A stretch of DNA of 64,000 nt from an uncultured Maribacter sp. (lineage in GTDB: Bacteria > Bacteroidota > Bacteroidia > Flavobacteriales > Flavobacteriaceae): positions 1,054,001-1,118,000 of the forward strand of contig CANNFY010000001.1 in assembly GCA_947504045.1 (NCBI GenBank), read 5' to 3'. Positions 25,947 through 33,840 of this stretch are shown in pieces. The notes beneath the pieces are model-generated. The model made no database searches and was not told the origin of the DNA. It worked only from the letters and a program-made list of their open reading frames with translations. Made by a program: the position numbers and the translations under genes. The number at the start of each line of letters is the position of its first letter. The stretch's first letter is position 1.

Positions 25947-28436
25947 ATGAATTTTTTTGCAAAGAAAAATGAAAGTGTAATTACTAATGATAAAATTATT
26001 GAACCTATAGAATTATATAGTTCTATTTCTAAAGATGAAAAATTCGCTTATTTAAGAGGAATTCAAGAGGAAGTTTTGCAAAAATGGCATTCTAAAAGAG
26101 AAGAAAAAGACATTGTTGTTAAAATGAATACTGGAGCAGGAAAAACTTTAACTGGATTACTTATACTTTATTCTAAAATGCTAGAGGTTAAACAGCCTGT
26201 AGTGTATTATTGTCCTGACAATCAGTTAGTACAACAAGTAGTTAATCAATCTGCTAAATACAATATCCCGACATGTGTAATAGTAGATAATGATTTTCCT
26301 GAAGAGTTTTTGAATTCAGAGGGAATCCTGATTACAACAATTCAAAGGCTATTTAATGGGAAAAATATTTTTGATAGAGATAAGCTAAAGCTAGGAGCAT
26401 TGCTAATTGATGATGCCCATAGATGCATTGAAAAAATAATAGATAGTTTTAGTGTTTCTATAAGTAGTGGTCATGGATTGTATACCAAATTGAAAAGTTT
26501 ATTCGATAGAGATTTAAGAGAGCTTTCAGTTGGAGCATATGAAGCTATTAATGCAGGTGACCGCTATTATTATCAGAAAGTGCCTTATTGGAAATGGATT
26601 GATAAAAAAGACCAAGTAGTTGCAATATTGACTGAATATATTGGAGATAAGGAAACTATGTTATTTACTTATGATTTAATTATTAATAATATTTCTCAAT
26701 ATGAGATGTTTGTTAAAAATGAAAGAATAGAGATAACCCCTTTAGTTTCATTTGTTAAAAATATTGTGGCATATGATACCGCTAAACATAGATTTGCATT
26801 GTCTGCTACTTTTGTTAACGACTATTCTTTAATAAGGGATTTAGATTTTTCGTTTGAATCAGTTTTAGAACCAATAAGCCCAACAAACAGAAAGGATTAT
26901 GGTCAAAGACTTGTGCTGACACCGAAACGATATTTTAACAATTTGTCAGACTCACAAACAGTTGAAATTTTAAAGCATCATCTAAAAACACAAAATGTAG
27001 TGGTATTAGTTCCAAGTAATAGTATTGCTAGGAAATGGGAAGAAGTAGGAGCAAAATTTGTTAATAGTATAAACATTGATAAAATAATAAAAAAGCTAAA
27101 TAGTTCAAAAGGGAACTTTGTAGTTTTTTCAAATCGATATGACGGTATTGACTTAAGTGGAGATTCATGTAATGTTTTAGTATTGCATGACCATCCAAGG
27201 TTTAGCACAATAAAAGATGAATATTTTCAGAATGTTCAGCATCAAACAAATACAAATAGAACTGCGCAAAATATTGAGCAAGGAATGGGTAGGAGTGTTC
27301 GTTCAAGTGCAGATTATAGTGTAGTCTATCTTCTTGGGCGATATAACTTAAGATTTTTAAGAATGAAGCAAAATCTTAATTATTTTAACCCGCATACTAG
27401 GAGACAAATTGAAATGGGACAGTCATTATTCGAAGACCAAGACTTAGATGATTCTAATGTTGTTTCTAAAATAACGGAGGTTGCAGACTATTGTTTGTCA
27501 CAAGATGAGGAATGGAAGAAATTTCACAAAAATTTTATGGACAAAGAGGATGACCATATAAATGAATCCCGAGAAATAAATTTAAAGAAAAACTTACTTG
27601 AAAAGAAAGCAATTTATTCTTTTATTACCGATAAACCAGAAGATGCAATTCAGAATATAAGTGAATTAATTTCTCTTGGTGTATCAGATATAGAAAGAGC
27701 ATGGTATTACCAAATTCAAGCTCATTTTGGATATCTTTTGAATCCACATACTTCTAATGATTTTCAACAAAAAGCAAGGGTCTTAAGTATCAAAATGTAT
27801 CAGCCTTTTCTTGGTAAAACTAAATTTAAACATCAATTTTCTAAATCCCAATATACAAACTCTTTTACTTTTATAAAATCGTTTACGACAACAAATGACA
27901 TAGTAATTTATATAAATGAAATAATCGATGGTCTTCAGTATTCAGTAGAAAACACCTCAGGTGTTTTTGAAAAGTCGTTAAAAAATCTAGGATTATTACT
28001 AGGTGTTAAATCAACTAGACCTGAAAAAGAAAATAAAGAGGGTTGTGATGTTTTATGGATTTCCGAATCTTTATCTCTAATCTTAGAAGCGAAATCTGAA
28101 AAATTAGAAAAAAATCAAATATCTAAATCGGACATTGAACAATTGTATCATTCATTAGAATGGTTTGATGAAAAGTATATTTTTGAAGGAGAAAAACTGG
28201 GTGTGACCCTGCAAGCAAATTCTAAGAAAAATAGTGATGTTGTAGTTAATGATAATATCCGAATTCTACCCAAAGATTCTTTACATGCCCTTATATCACG
28301 CTTAAGTTTATTTAGAGATTTTATTGCCAATTACGGTGTTGATAGATTAAAAGAAGTTGATATTAAAACTGAATTTGAAAAATATCATTTTGAAATATCA
28401 TTATTCAAACAGAAATATTTAAAAGGAGTAAAGTAA
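25947..28436 (+). CDS. SF2 helicase fused to PD-(D/E)XK-like nuclease, putative defence protein
   Basis: 829 residues, first gene inside the left end. An SF2 (DEAD/DEAH-like) motor: Walker A MNTGAGKT (60-67), motif II DDAH (155-158), motif III-like LSATF, and motif VI QGMGRSVR (445-452). The C-terminal region (about 660-829) has a PD-(D/E)XK pattern: Asp701, then Glu714-Ala-Lys716 on the next strand, and a following helix DIEQLYHSLEWF. An intact motor joined to a nuclease, carried on a mobile island, fits an anti-phage role, but I do not equate it with a named system. A degradative repair-type enzyme is the alternative. A weak hairpin follows the stop. Confidence 0.85.
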   Translation: MNFFAKKNESVITNDKIIEPIELYSSISKDEKFAYLRGIQEEVLQKWHSKREEKDIVVKMNTGAGKTLTGLLILYSKMLEVKQPVVYYCPDNQLVQQVVNQSAKYNIPTCVIVDNDFPEEFLNSEGILITTIQRLFNGKNIFDRDKLKLGALLIDDAHRCIEKIIDSFSVSISSGHGLYTKLKSLFDRDLRELSVGAYEAINAGDRYYYQKVPYWKWIDKKDQVVAILTEYIGDKETMLFTYDLIINNISQYEMFVKNERIEITPLVSFVKNIVAYDTAKHRFALSATFVNDYSLIRDLDFSFESVLEPISPTNRKDYGQRLVLTPKRYFNNLSDSQTVEILKHHLKTQNVVVLVPSNSIARKWEEVGAKFVNSINIDKIIKKLNSSKGNFVVFSNRYDGIDLSGDSCNVLVLHDHPRFSTIKDEYFQNVQHQTNTNRTAQNIEQGMGRSVRSSADYSVVYLLGRYNLRFLRMKQNLNYFNPHTRRQIEMGQSLFEDQDLDDSNVVSKITEVADYCLSQDEEWKKFHKNFMDKEDDHINESREINLKKNLLEKKAIYSFITDKPEDAIQNISELISLGVSDIERAWYYQIQAHFGYLLNPHTSNDFQQKARVLSIKMYQPFLGKTKFKHQFSKSQYTNSFTFIKSFTTTNDIVIYINEIIDGLQYSVENTSGVFEKSLKNLGLLLGVKSTRPEKENKEGCDVLWISESLSLILEAKSEKLEKNQISKSDIEQLYHSLEWFDEKYIFEGEKLGVTLQANSKKNSDVVVNDNIRILPKDSLHALISRLSLFRDFIANYGVDRLKEVDIKTEFEKYHFEISLFKQKYLKGVK

Positions 28437-28458
28437 GACTGAATTTTAATAATTAGAA

Positions 28459-28484
28459 TTCCCCGATGCTCTGCCTTGGGGGAA
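28459..28484 (+). terminator. Possible terminator after the helicase-nuclease gene
   Basis: TTCCCC (28459-28464) can pair with GGGGAA (28479-28484). The following sequence is only moderately T-rich, so this is tentative. Confidence 0.35.
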
Positions 28485-28548
28485 CTCATTTTATTAAAGG
28501 GTTAATTTCTATTGATTTTTCATACATTACAGTTTCATCATTGTTATA

Positions 28549-28875
28549 TTAAATAGCTACTCTATTTTGCTCATATTTATTCATAAGAAATTTAGTAAGC
28601 TTTTCAATTTCTTGTTTAAGGATACTAATACCTTTTGGAAACTTAGGATAATTAATAATGCTTAACTGGAGATGTGGCTCAAATTGACCACTTAAAACTA
28701 TATCACATTCTGATAATGCAACACTAAGATAAATACCTTTATCCTATATTAACTGGTTTTGGTACTCCTGAATAGTGTTAACAATTTCAGCTTTAGAAAT
28801 AAGCTTATCTGTATAGTCAATTTGTAGACCTATTGTAATTCTTGCATTAAACGGTTTTATTGTAATTCTATTCAT
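28549..28875 (-). pseudogene. 108-codon gene of unknown function with one in-frame TAG
   Basis: A minus-strand frame from ATG (28875) to TAA (28549) reads as plausible protein throughout (MNRITIKPFN..., ending FLMNKYEQNRVAI), but codon 44 is TAG (28744-28746). Codon pattern and residue content stay protein-like on both sides, so this is a recent nonsense mutation in a once-intact small gene rather than chance. I do not recognise the family. A sequencing error at one base would also explain it. Without this reading, 28437-29014 would look empty. Confidence 0.65.
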
Positions 28876-29014
28876 TTCGACAAAATGATAAATAATATAA
28901 ACATATCAACCCCTAACCAAACTTCAACAATTCTATTTAAAATACCACTTGCTTTTTTTGCAAACTATACATTATTACATTTTCAAGGTATAAAGAATTG
29001 CTATTGATTATTAC

Positions 29015-29401
29015 CTAACTTCTTCCTGAACTCATATTACAAAGAAATATATCTTTAACTTCATCGTTTTTCGTATTGATGATATAAGCAAATTCGTGGG
29101 TGTTTTGGTTACTGTAAAATTCATATGTTGAATGACCTATACTACATAGTCTACATTTACCTTTTTTCATAATAACATCTTTTGCACCTCTGCTAATTGC
29201 CCAATCGAATTGCTGTTTTAATGAAGCTAAAAATCTATATTTGTCTATGTCTTCAAAGAATTGGTCTTCATTTATCATGGGTTCAATAATAGAACAATCC
29301 AAAGCTAAACAAGCTTCTATAAACTTATTGATGATTTTTTGAGCAGGTTTACCAATTGAAGCTTCCTTTTTAACTTTTAGTTTAATAAGTTCTATTGCCA
29401 T
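29015..29401 (-). CDS. Hypothetical 128-residue protein with Cys/His cluster
   Basis: Unrecognised. The N-terminal half is helical and charged (ELIKLKVKKEASIGKPAQKI...). The middle carries CRLCSIGHS, a CxxCxxxH cluster that could bind metal, followed by a beta-rich segment EFAYIINTKNDEVKDIFLCN. It lies between two decayed genes on the same strand, so it may itself be losing function, but its own frame is intact. Confidence 0.6.
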   Translation of the reverse strand: MAIELIKLKVKKEASIGKPAQKIINKFIEACLALDCSIIEPMINEDQFFEDIDKYRFLASLKQQFDWAISRGAKDVIMKKGKCRLCSIGHSTYEFYSNQNTHEFAYIINTKNDEVKDIFLCNMSSGRS

Positions 29402-29503
29402 ATATCTATTGAATTAAACTAAGATTGATTTTTTTTAAGACTAACTAAAATTAAATATTTGTTTGGTAAGGATTGTTCGGCATAATACGCTAAATCAATA
29501 AAT

Positions 29504-29890
29504 TTAAGAACTTAACAACTTCCTCTCATAATCCCCCAGTTCATTCTCAATTAAAGTATTCATCAGGTCTTATGTCATTGTTTCTGGAAATTTCCAATGT
29601 AGTTCATGTGAACCAAATCTATGACTAGTGTGAAACTATGAAACTGAAACAGCATTAAACCCCTGACCGATTATAAATTTGGTCTCAACAAATCTATCTA
29701 TCACCACCATCGTTATAGAGGTTGTCCTAGTGGATTGAACCTTCATGTTTGGTATGGAACGGAAATGGTTTAGTAATATTCTGTATTTTTCTTGCATCCC
29801 CCCTGACAACTGTACTTTTTTAACCTCATCATTTTTGTCTCTTAAAAACAGAAATATTAGGAATTATAATATTATAACTGCTACAATCAT
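29504..29890 (-). pseudogene. 128-codon membrane-anchored protein gene with three in-frame stops
   Basis: From ATG (29890) to TAA (29504) one continuous frame reads as a protein with an N-terminal membrane helix (MIVAVIIL*FLIFLFLRDKND) and a soluble domain ending ENELGDYERKLLSS. Stops interrupt it at codons 9 (TAA, 29864-29866), 85 (TAG, 29636-29638) and 107 (TAA, 29570-29572). Its ATG overlaps the TGA of the upstream gene by four bases (ATGA), the usual sign of an operon pair. That strongly supports a real, now-decayed gene. Function unknown. Confidence 0.7.
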
Positions 29891-30147
29891 CTACTTGTTT
29901 TTTTCTGATTATCTATCTTATCCAACAATTGCCAATATTCCCTTCCTGTTTTCTCATCAATCCTCTTAATAAAATAATTGATTTTGTTTTTACTCAAATA
30001 GACGGGAAACTCTTTGCCATTGATAGTTATGGTATATTCAGTTTTGATATAACTATGTATAGCTTTGATACTATCCACAGTTTTTTCTTGACCATAAGAC
30101 ATTATTGTTATTAGGAATATTGTAATAAAAATAGACTTGTTTTTCAT
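29887..30147 (-). CDS. Small secreted protein of unknown function
   Basis: 86 residues with an N-terminal signal (MKNKSIFITIFLITIMSYGQ) and a short basic/aromatic mature part. It sits 20 bp after the lipoprotein gene and overlaps the following decayed gene by ATGA, so all three form one former operon within the element. No family recognised. Confidence 0.62.
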   Translation of the reverse strand: MKNKSIFITIFLITIMSYGQEKTVDSIKAIHSYIKTEYTITINGKEFPVYLSKNKINYFIKRIDEKTGREYWQLLDKIDNQKKTSR

Positions 30148-30167
30148 AAGATTGTGTTATTCTCTTT

Positions 30168-30551
30168 TTATTCCACTCTTACATGATTAGTCCTTAATCC
30201 ATTTGCTTCTTGTACTAGCATATTTTTGTTATCAATTTCGATAATCTGGTAAACCTCAGTTCCGTAAAGAGTTAATATGTTGCCATCTAAACGCCATGAA
30301 AAAGATTGCTCTCCTTCTTGTAATGCGTAAAAAGGAGGTGTATAGCCAGTGCCATCTTCATTAAATGTCCACCATACATCCAAAGAAGGGTATTCCAAAT
30401 TTTTCCAACTCCCAATCAAAAGTTCACGTGAAACATTTTCGATTCCAGATAGTTCTTCCCCATCTTCAGATGTACAACTGTACAGAAAGAACAAGAAAGA
30501 TGTTAGACAAATGAATAATAAGTTTAGGTTTAATTTTCTTAACAAATACAT
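30168..30551 (-). CDS. Small lipocalin-like lipoprotein
   Basis: 127 residues. Lipobox LYSC (Cys26) marks lipid anchoring. The mature part has the lipocalin-like pattern LLIGSWKNLEY...WWTFNEDGTGYTPP...FSWRLDGNILTLYG, a small beta-barrel class common in Bacteroidota. It heads an operon with the 86-residue secreted protein and the decayed membrane gene. It is divergent from the XRE regulator, with a palindromic site between them. Confidence 0.75.
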   Translation of the reverse strand: MYLLRKLNLNLLFICLTSFLFFLYSCTSEDGEELSGIENVSRELLIGSWKNLEYPSLDVWWTFNEDGTGYTPPFYALQEGEQSFSWRLDGNILTLYGTEVYQIIEIDNKNMLVQEANGLRTNHVRVE

Positions 30552-30614
30552 TTTGATATTGTTTATAGTTAATTCTTAGATGTTAACGCAAAAAATTATT
30601 TAGTAGTATAATTC

Positions 30615-30634
30615 TGTCCACAAATATGTGGGCA
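30615..30634. promoter_or_regulatory. Probable operator between lipoprotein operon and xre gene
   Basis: TGTCCACA (30615-30622) and TGTGGGCA (30627-30634) form an inverted repeat with 7 of 8 pairs and a 4-base spacer, midway between divergent genes. This is the usual place and form of an XRE-type repressor site. Confidence 0.55.
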
Positions 30635-30665
30635 ACAAATTTAAAGGCATGATGCAAATTGTAGC

Positions 30666-30917
30666 ATGAAAAAAAAGTATCCAAAGGAATATATTGGGGA
30701 TGAAAAAGAAGTTTTAATCAGATTTGGAAAAAACCTTAAATACCTTCGTGAAAAGGCTGGACTCTCTCAAACCGAAGTGGAAGCCAAAGCTGATATGTCG
30801 AGGAACCAAATTGGTAGAATAGAGATGGGCAAAATTAATACTAGCCTTTTAAACATCGTAAATATTGCAAAAGCTTTAGATGTTGATATTAATGTTTTGT
30901 TCGAGCTACCCAAATAA
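30666..30917 (+). CDS. XRE-family helix-turn-helix regulator
   Basis: 83 residues, nearly all a single Cro/CI-type HTH domain: FGKNLKYLREKAGLSQTEVEAKADMSRNQIGRIEMGK then NTSLLNIVNIAKALDVDINVLFELP. It has no extra domain, so it is a minimal DNA-binding regulator. It is divergent from the lipoprotein operon, and a palindrome in the gap is its likely target, which makes auto- and cross-regulation probable. Confidence 0.88.
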   Translation: MKKKYPKEYIGDEKEVLIRFGKNLKYLREKAGLSQTEVEAKADMSRNQIGRIEMGKINTSLLNIVNIAKALDVDINVLFELPK

Positions 30918-31265
30918 ACTTATTTTTAACCTCAATTCCATCTAATAATGTTTTGTATTATATATAATACGCTATTGCAGAATATGTACTTTTATAAAAA
31001 ATCTTAGTTAAGTTAGATATTAAAAATTAATATTTATCAATAAAATTCTTGCTAGTTGCCTTATATTTTTAAGCATTTAGAAAAAAAATATACTTGTTTT
31101 TTCTGTAACTGTCCCCTAATAAGGTTATGGGGTATTCTACTAGGTAACACCTAGCCCCCCCTCTTAATAATTCCCCAAAACAAAGGAACTTACTTAAAGG
31201 CTTCAGTTTCTATAGAGTTATTTGTTTTTTTAATAGAACTTGTTCAGAATGCGAAATAAGTACTT
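30918..31265. other. Intergenic stretch with short palindromes
   Basis: No gene is supported. A perfect 16-bp palindrome GTATTATATATAATAC (30955-30970) follows the xre gene. CTAGGT/ACCTAG with a 3-base spacer lies at 31140-31154, after a CCCC...GGGG element. These may be terminators or protein sites for the flanking genes. Confidence 0.45.
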
Positions 31266-32108
31266 TTAAATACCTGTACCCTTAACTTCTAGTTGCTCTG
31301 CCTTTAGCGATTTCCAGTACATTTTTACTAAGGAACGGCTAGTATTTGTTTTCTCCCATAGTTGTTTCTGGGTCATTCCTTCTGTGTAGTTTTTTTGAAG
31401 GCGTTTAAACGTTTTATTTCTTTTCTGTTTACCTGAGTACTCTGCATGAATTTTACATTTCTCATTTTTAGTAAACTTGTAATCTGGATTCCAAATAATA
31501 TTAATAGTTTTTGGAATTCCTTTGAATGGTAAAGTAGTTGTTAGAATTTTTTCTACTACTTTTTCGACTTTTACTTGGTTTTTCCATTGAGGGAAAAGCT
31601 TAATCATATCATTCGCTAATGACACTAGGCTTTCTTTTGATGCATCCGTGCAGACTTTAAACCCATTTAAAACAGCATATAAAGCTAAATGGAACTGCTG
31701 ATTCGTAATGTTTTTATTTGGTAGCCTTACCTCCATATATTCAAAGTTTCCTTTCAAAAAAGGTTCTCCGTTAAAGTCCTGTTGTGCTATTACTTTATCT
31801 AAATTATTAGCTAGTATTCCGTAAAATGGAATATTGCTTTTTCTTTTGGTAGTGTATTTTACTTTTACGTTTGGCAACGTAATACCATCTTCAAAAAGCC
31901 TTTTTAAATCATCTGGTGTAGTTGGAATAGTTCTATCAATTACTATTCTTGATTCTATTCCTTTTTCTAAGTAGTAAGGACTTCTAGTATCATTTACCTT
32001 TTTATCTAATTCAACTAAATAAGCTTTAGTATCTGTAGTAGTTTCTAAATCCTTTTGGATTAGGTTTCTTACTTTAATTTGATTAGGTGTTAGTATTGAA
32101 CTGCGCAT
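31266..32108 (-). CDS. Unrecognised 280-residue protein with C-terminal HTH-like segment
   Basis: 280 basic residues. The N-terminal part (RSSILTPNQIKVRNLIQKDLETTTDTK) and middle (FEYMEVRLPNKNITNQQFHLALYAVL) are not a family I know. The C-terminal 60 residues are Lys-rich and end in an HTH-like segment EGMTQKQLWEKTNTSRSLVKMYWKSL. DNA binding is therefore likely. Inverted repeats lie directly upstream of its start (32110-32186). A replication or maintenance function for the excised element is one reading, and a regulator another; neither is shown. Confidence 0.6.
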   Translation of the reverse strand: MRSSILTPNQIKVRNLIQKDLETTTDTKAYLVELDKKVNDTRSPYYLEKGIESRIVIDRTIPTTPDDLKRLFEDGITLPNVKVKYTTKRKSNIPFYGILANNLDKVIAQQDFNGEPFLKGNFEYMEVRLPNKNITNQQFHLALYAVLNGFKVCTDASKESLVSLANDMIKLFPQWKNQVKVEKVVEKILTTTLPFKGIPKTINIIWNPDYKFTKNEKCKIHAEYSGKQKRNKTFKRLQKNYTEGMTQKQLWEKTNTSRSLVKMYWKSLKAEQLEVKGTGI

Positions 32109-32109
32109 A

Positions 32110-32186
32110 ACTGATATAGCTTTACCCTAGGTGGGCTAATTAGTGCTACTCGGTATCAGTAAGCGGTGTAGTACTCATTGGCACTA
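32110..32186. repeat. Nested inverted repeats upstream of the 280-residue gene
   Basis: ACTGATA (32110-32116) matches TATCAGT (32154-32160) in inverse order. TAGTGC (32141-32146) matches GCACTA (32181-32186), with TACT/AGTA nested inside. The set lies within 80 bp of the gene start and could be an operator, a structured leader or part of an origin. Confidence 0.45.
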
Positions 32187-32922
32187 CTTCCCTTTATTTG
32201 TATATTACAAAATTACTATTTTTAATAGTCTTACTCAAAATTTTAACTTTTATTTATGTATTACAGCGATTATATTTGGTAATACTAATAATTTTTATTA
32301 AAGCAAAAATTATTGTATTAGTATGGATTCCACAAAAATCTAAATTATTAGTTTATGTGTCCTCTTGTATGTACCGTATTTATTAACCTCATCGCTGTTT
32401 TTAAATTTTAAAAATAAAAACAGATTTACTCTATATATTTATTTTGTTATATTTGTAACAATATGTTATTTTAAATGTTAAATAAATGTTGGGTTTTTAT
32501 TTATATAGTATATATATAAACCTCATAGACCCCTATTTTAATTTAACTTTAAATCTAGTTTAGTAGTGTTTACGCTAGTTCCCACGCCCTATGGGCTATT
32601 CAAACAAATAATAGAAAGTAAGTTCCCACGCTTCGCTATATCTTGTTTAATTCTTTTTTATGGGGGGGCAATTATGATTCTAAATAAATTTTTAAACAGT
32701 AAAACAATTATTAAGATTTAACAGCCCCCTACAATTACCCACCTTATTATATTAATGTCTAACCTACCTAGTAGTAAATTAATAGAATTAAAAATAAAGT
32801 TAGAATAGAAGTAGTGTACCACCTCCTAACGTCGGTTTGTAAGCCAAAGGAAATAAGTAAGCCCATTACTAAAGATTTAAGCGTACTTTGCATTAATATA
32901 ACATAAACCATAGTTTTGAAGT
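32187..32922. other. AT-rich non-coding stretch with hairpin-plus-GTGGGAACT repeats
   Basis: No gene is supported over this stretch of about 740 bp. It contains two copies of AGTTCCCACGC (32577-32587 and 32621-32631). On the minus strand, each GTGGGAACT is preceded by a small hairpin: GCCC-ATA-GGGC for one and GC-GAA-GC for the other. A G7 run occurs near 32663. This could be an origin, a transfer site or a relic of another repeat element. Confidence 0.45.
32888..32918 (+). promoter_or_regulatory. Promoter giving a near-leaderless transcript
   Basis: TTG (32888-32890), a 20-base spacer and TAGTTTTG (32911-32918) fit the Bacteroidota consensus. The ATG of the next gene starts 5 bases later, so the transcript would have almost no leader. 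Confidence 0.6.
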
Positions 32923-33198
32923 ATGGCTCATGTATTCAGAAATTTTAACACTCCAATTATTAAAGCATTACTAGAAGAAATCGGTTCATATCGTTATGAA
33001 AAAGCTTTAGAGGTTATGAGAGTTGAAAAGAAACCAACTAAAACAAGTAAATTCTATTTAGAGAGCAAAAACAATAGTTTACATCTTTATTACAGTTACT
33101 CACCAAAAGATTTTCAAAAAATAATGAAGGTTGATGAGTTTGAAAATATTCCTTTAGATGGTTGGCGTTTAGTTCTACCTAAGAAGTTAAAAAGATAA
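32923..33198 (+). CDS. Small basic protein of unknown function
   Basis: 91 residues, unrecognised. The C-terminal half has an aromatic, charged beta-like stretch (NSLHLYYSYSPKDFQKIMKVDEFENIPLDGWRLVLPKK). It has its own consensus promoter directly upstream. It ends one base before the stop of the convergent membrane-protein operon. Confidence 0.6.
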   Translation: MAHVFRNFNTPIIKALLEEIGSYRYEKALEVMRVEKKPTKTSKFYLESKNNSLHLYYSYSPKDFQKIMKVDEFENIPLDGWRLVLPKKLKR

Positions 33199-33840
33199 TT
33201 ATTCCCCTTCCAGTAATTTTACCATCATATCAGCTTTATTTAGCTCTTCTCTAAGCTTTTTATTCTCTTCTTGGTAGTTTGCTTGTAGTTCTTTTATTTC
33301 CTGCTCTAATTGCTTTACTGTTGTTTTATCTTCAATTATTTTTACTTCTTGGGCTTCTTTAGGCATTAATGATTGAGTAAACGAGATAAAACCCAAAACT
33401 ACATTTACTGCGAATGCACCGATAGCTATATTTATAGAAATATTTGATGATTTTTGTGCTTGTTTAGCTGCTTTTCTGGCTTCTGTAAGTTCTAAATAAT
33501 CTAAATATTGTTTTAACGCATGACCATTAAGAAACCACCTCTCTTTTAATAAAAAAAGTAAATCACTATTAATATATTTAAGATTATGGTATTCCTCTTC
33601 TTCATTATAAAGGTATAACCAATCTCGATATTCATTAATTTCTAACGTTGAATCCTTTTCAACTTTATTTGGATTGTGAAAGTTATCCATAAACCACGCA
33701 AAAAAACTAATCTCAGCTTCTTTAGAGAGAACTTTACTCTTTGTCCCTGTCAATTCTAAAAACAATTCAAAATAACTAATACCCTTTTCTTCATTCTTTA
33801 AACCAATTTCCATGGCTTTTATATACCTATTTTCTATCAT
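33199..33840 (-). CDS. Membrane protein with winged-helix-like N-terminus and C-terminal coiled coil
   Basis: 213 residues. N-terminal soluble helical region (1-130), one membrane helix (about 134-155), then a coiled coil (about 165-210, KTTVKQLEQEIKELQANY...). The start overlaps the stop of the upstream gene by four bases (33837-33840), so the pair is translationally coupled. The partner has the same plan: soluble N-domain, one membrane helix, coiled coil. No enzyme motif is visible. Two matching single-pass proteins may form a heteromer; function unknown. Confidence 0.68.
   Translation of the reverse strand: MIENRYIKAMEIGLKNEEKGISYFELFLELTGTKSKVLSKEAEISFFAWFMDNFHNPNKVEKDSTLEINEYRDWLYLYNEEEEYHNLKYINSDLLFLLKERWFLNGHALKQYLDYLELTEARKAAKQAQKSSNISINIAIGAFAVNVVLGFISFTQSLMPKEAQEVKIIEDKTTVKQLEQEIKELQANYQEENKKLREELNKADMMVKLLEGE

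Noticed and set aside
32198-32386. 62-residue very hydrophobic frame
   Set aside because: Starts with TTG, has AT-driven Leu/Ile/Tyr composition, no box or terminator; probably chance.
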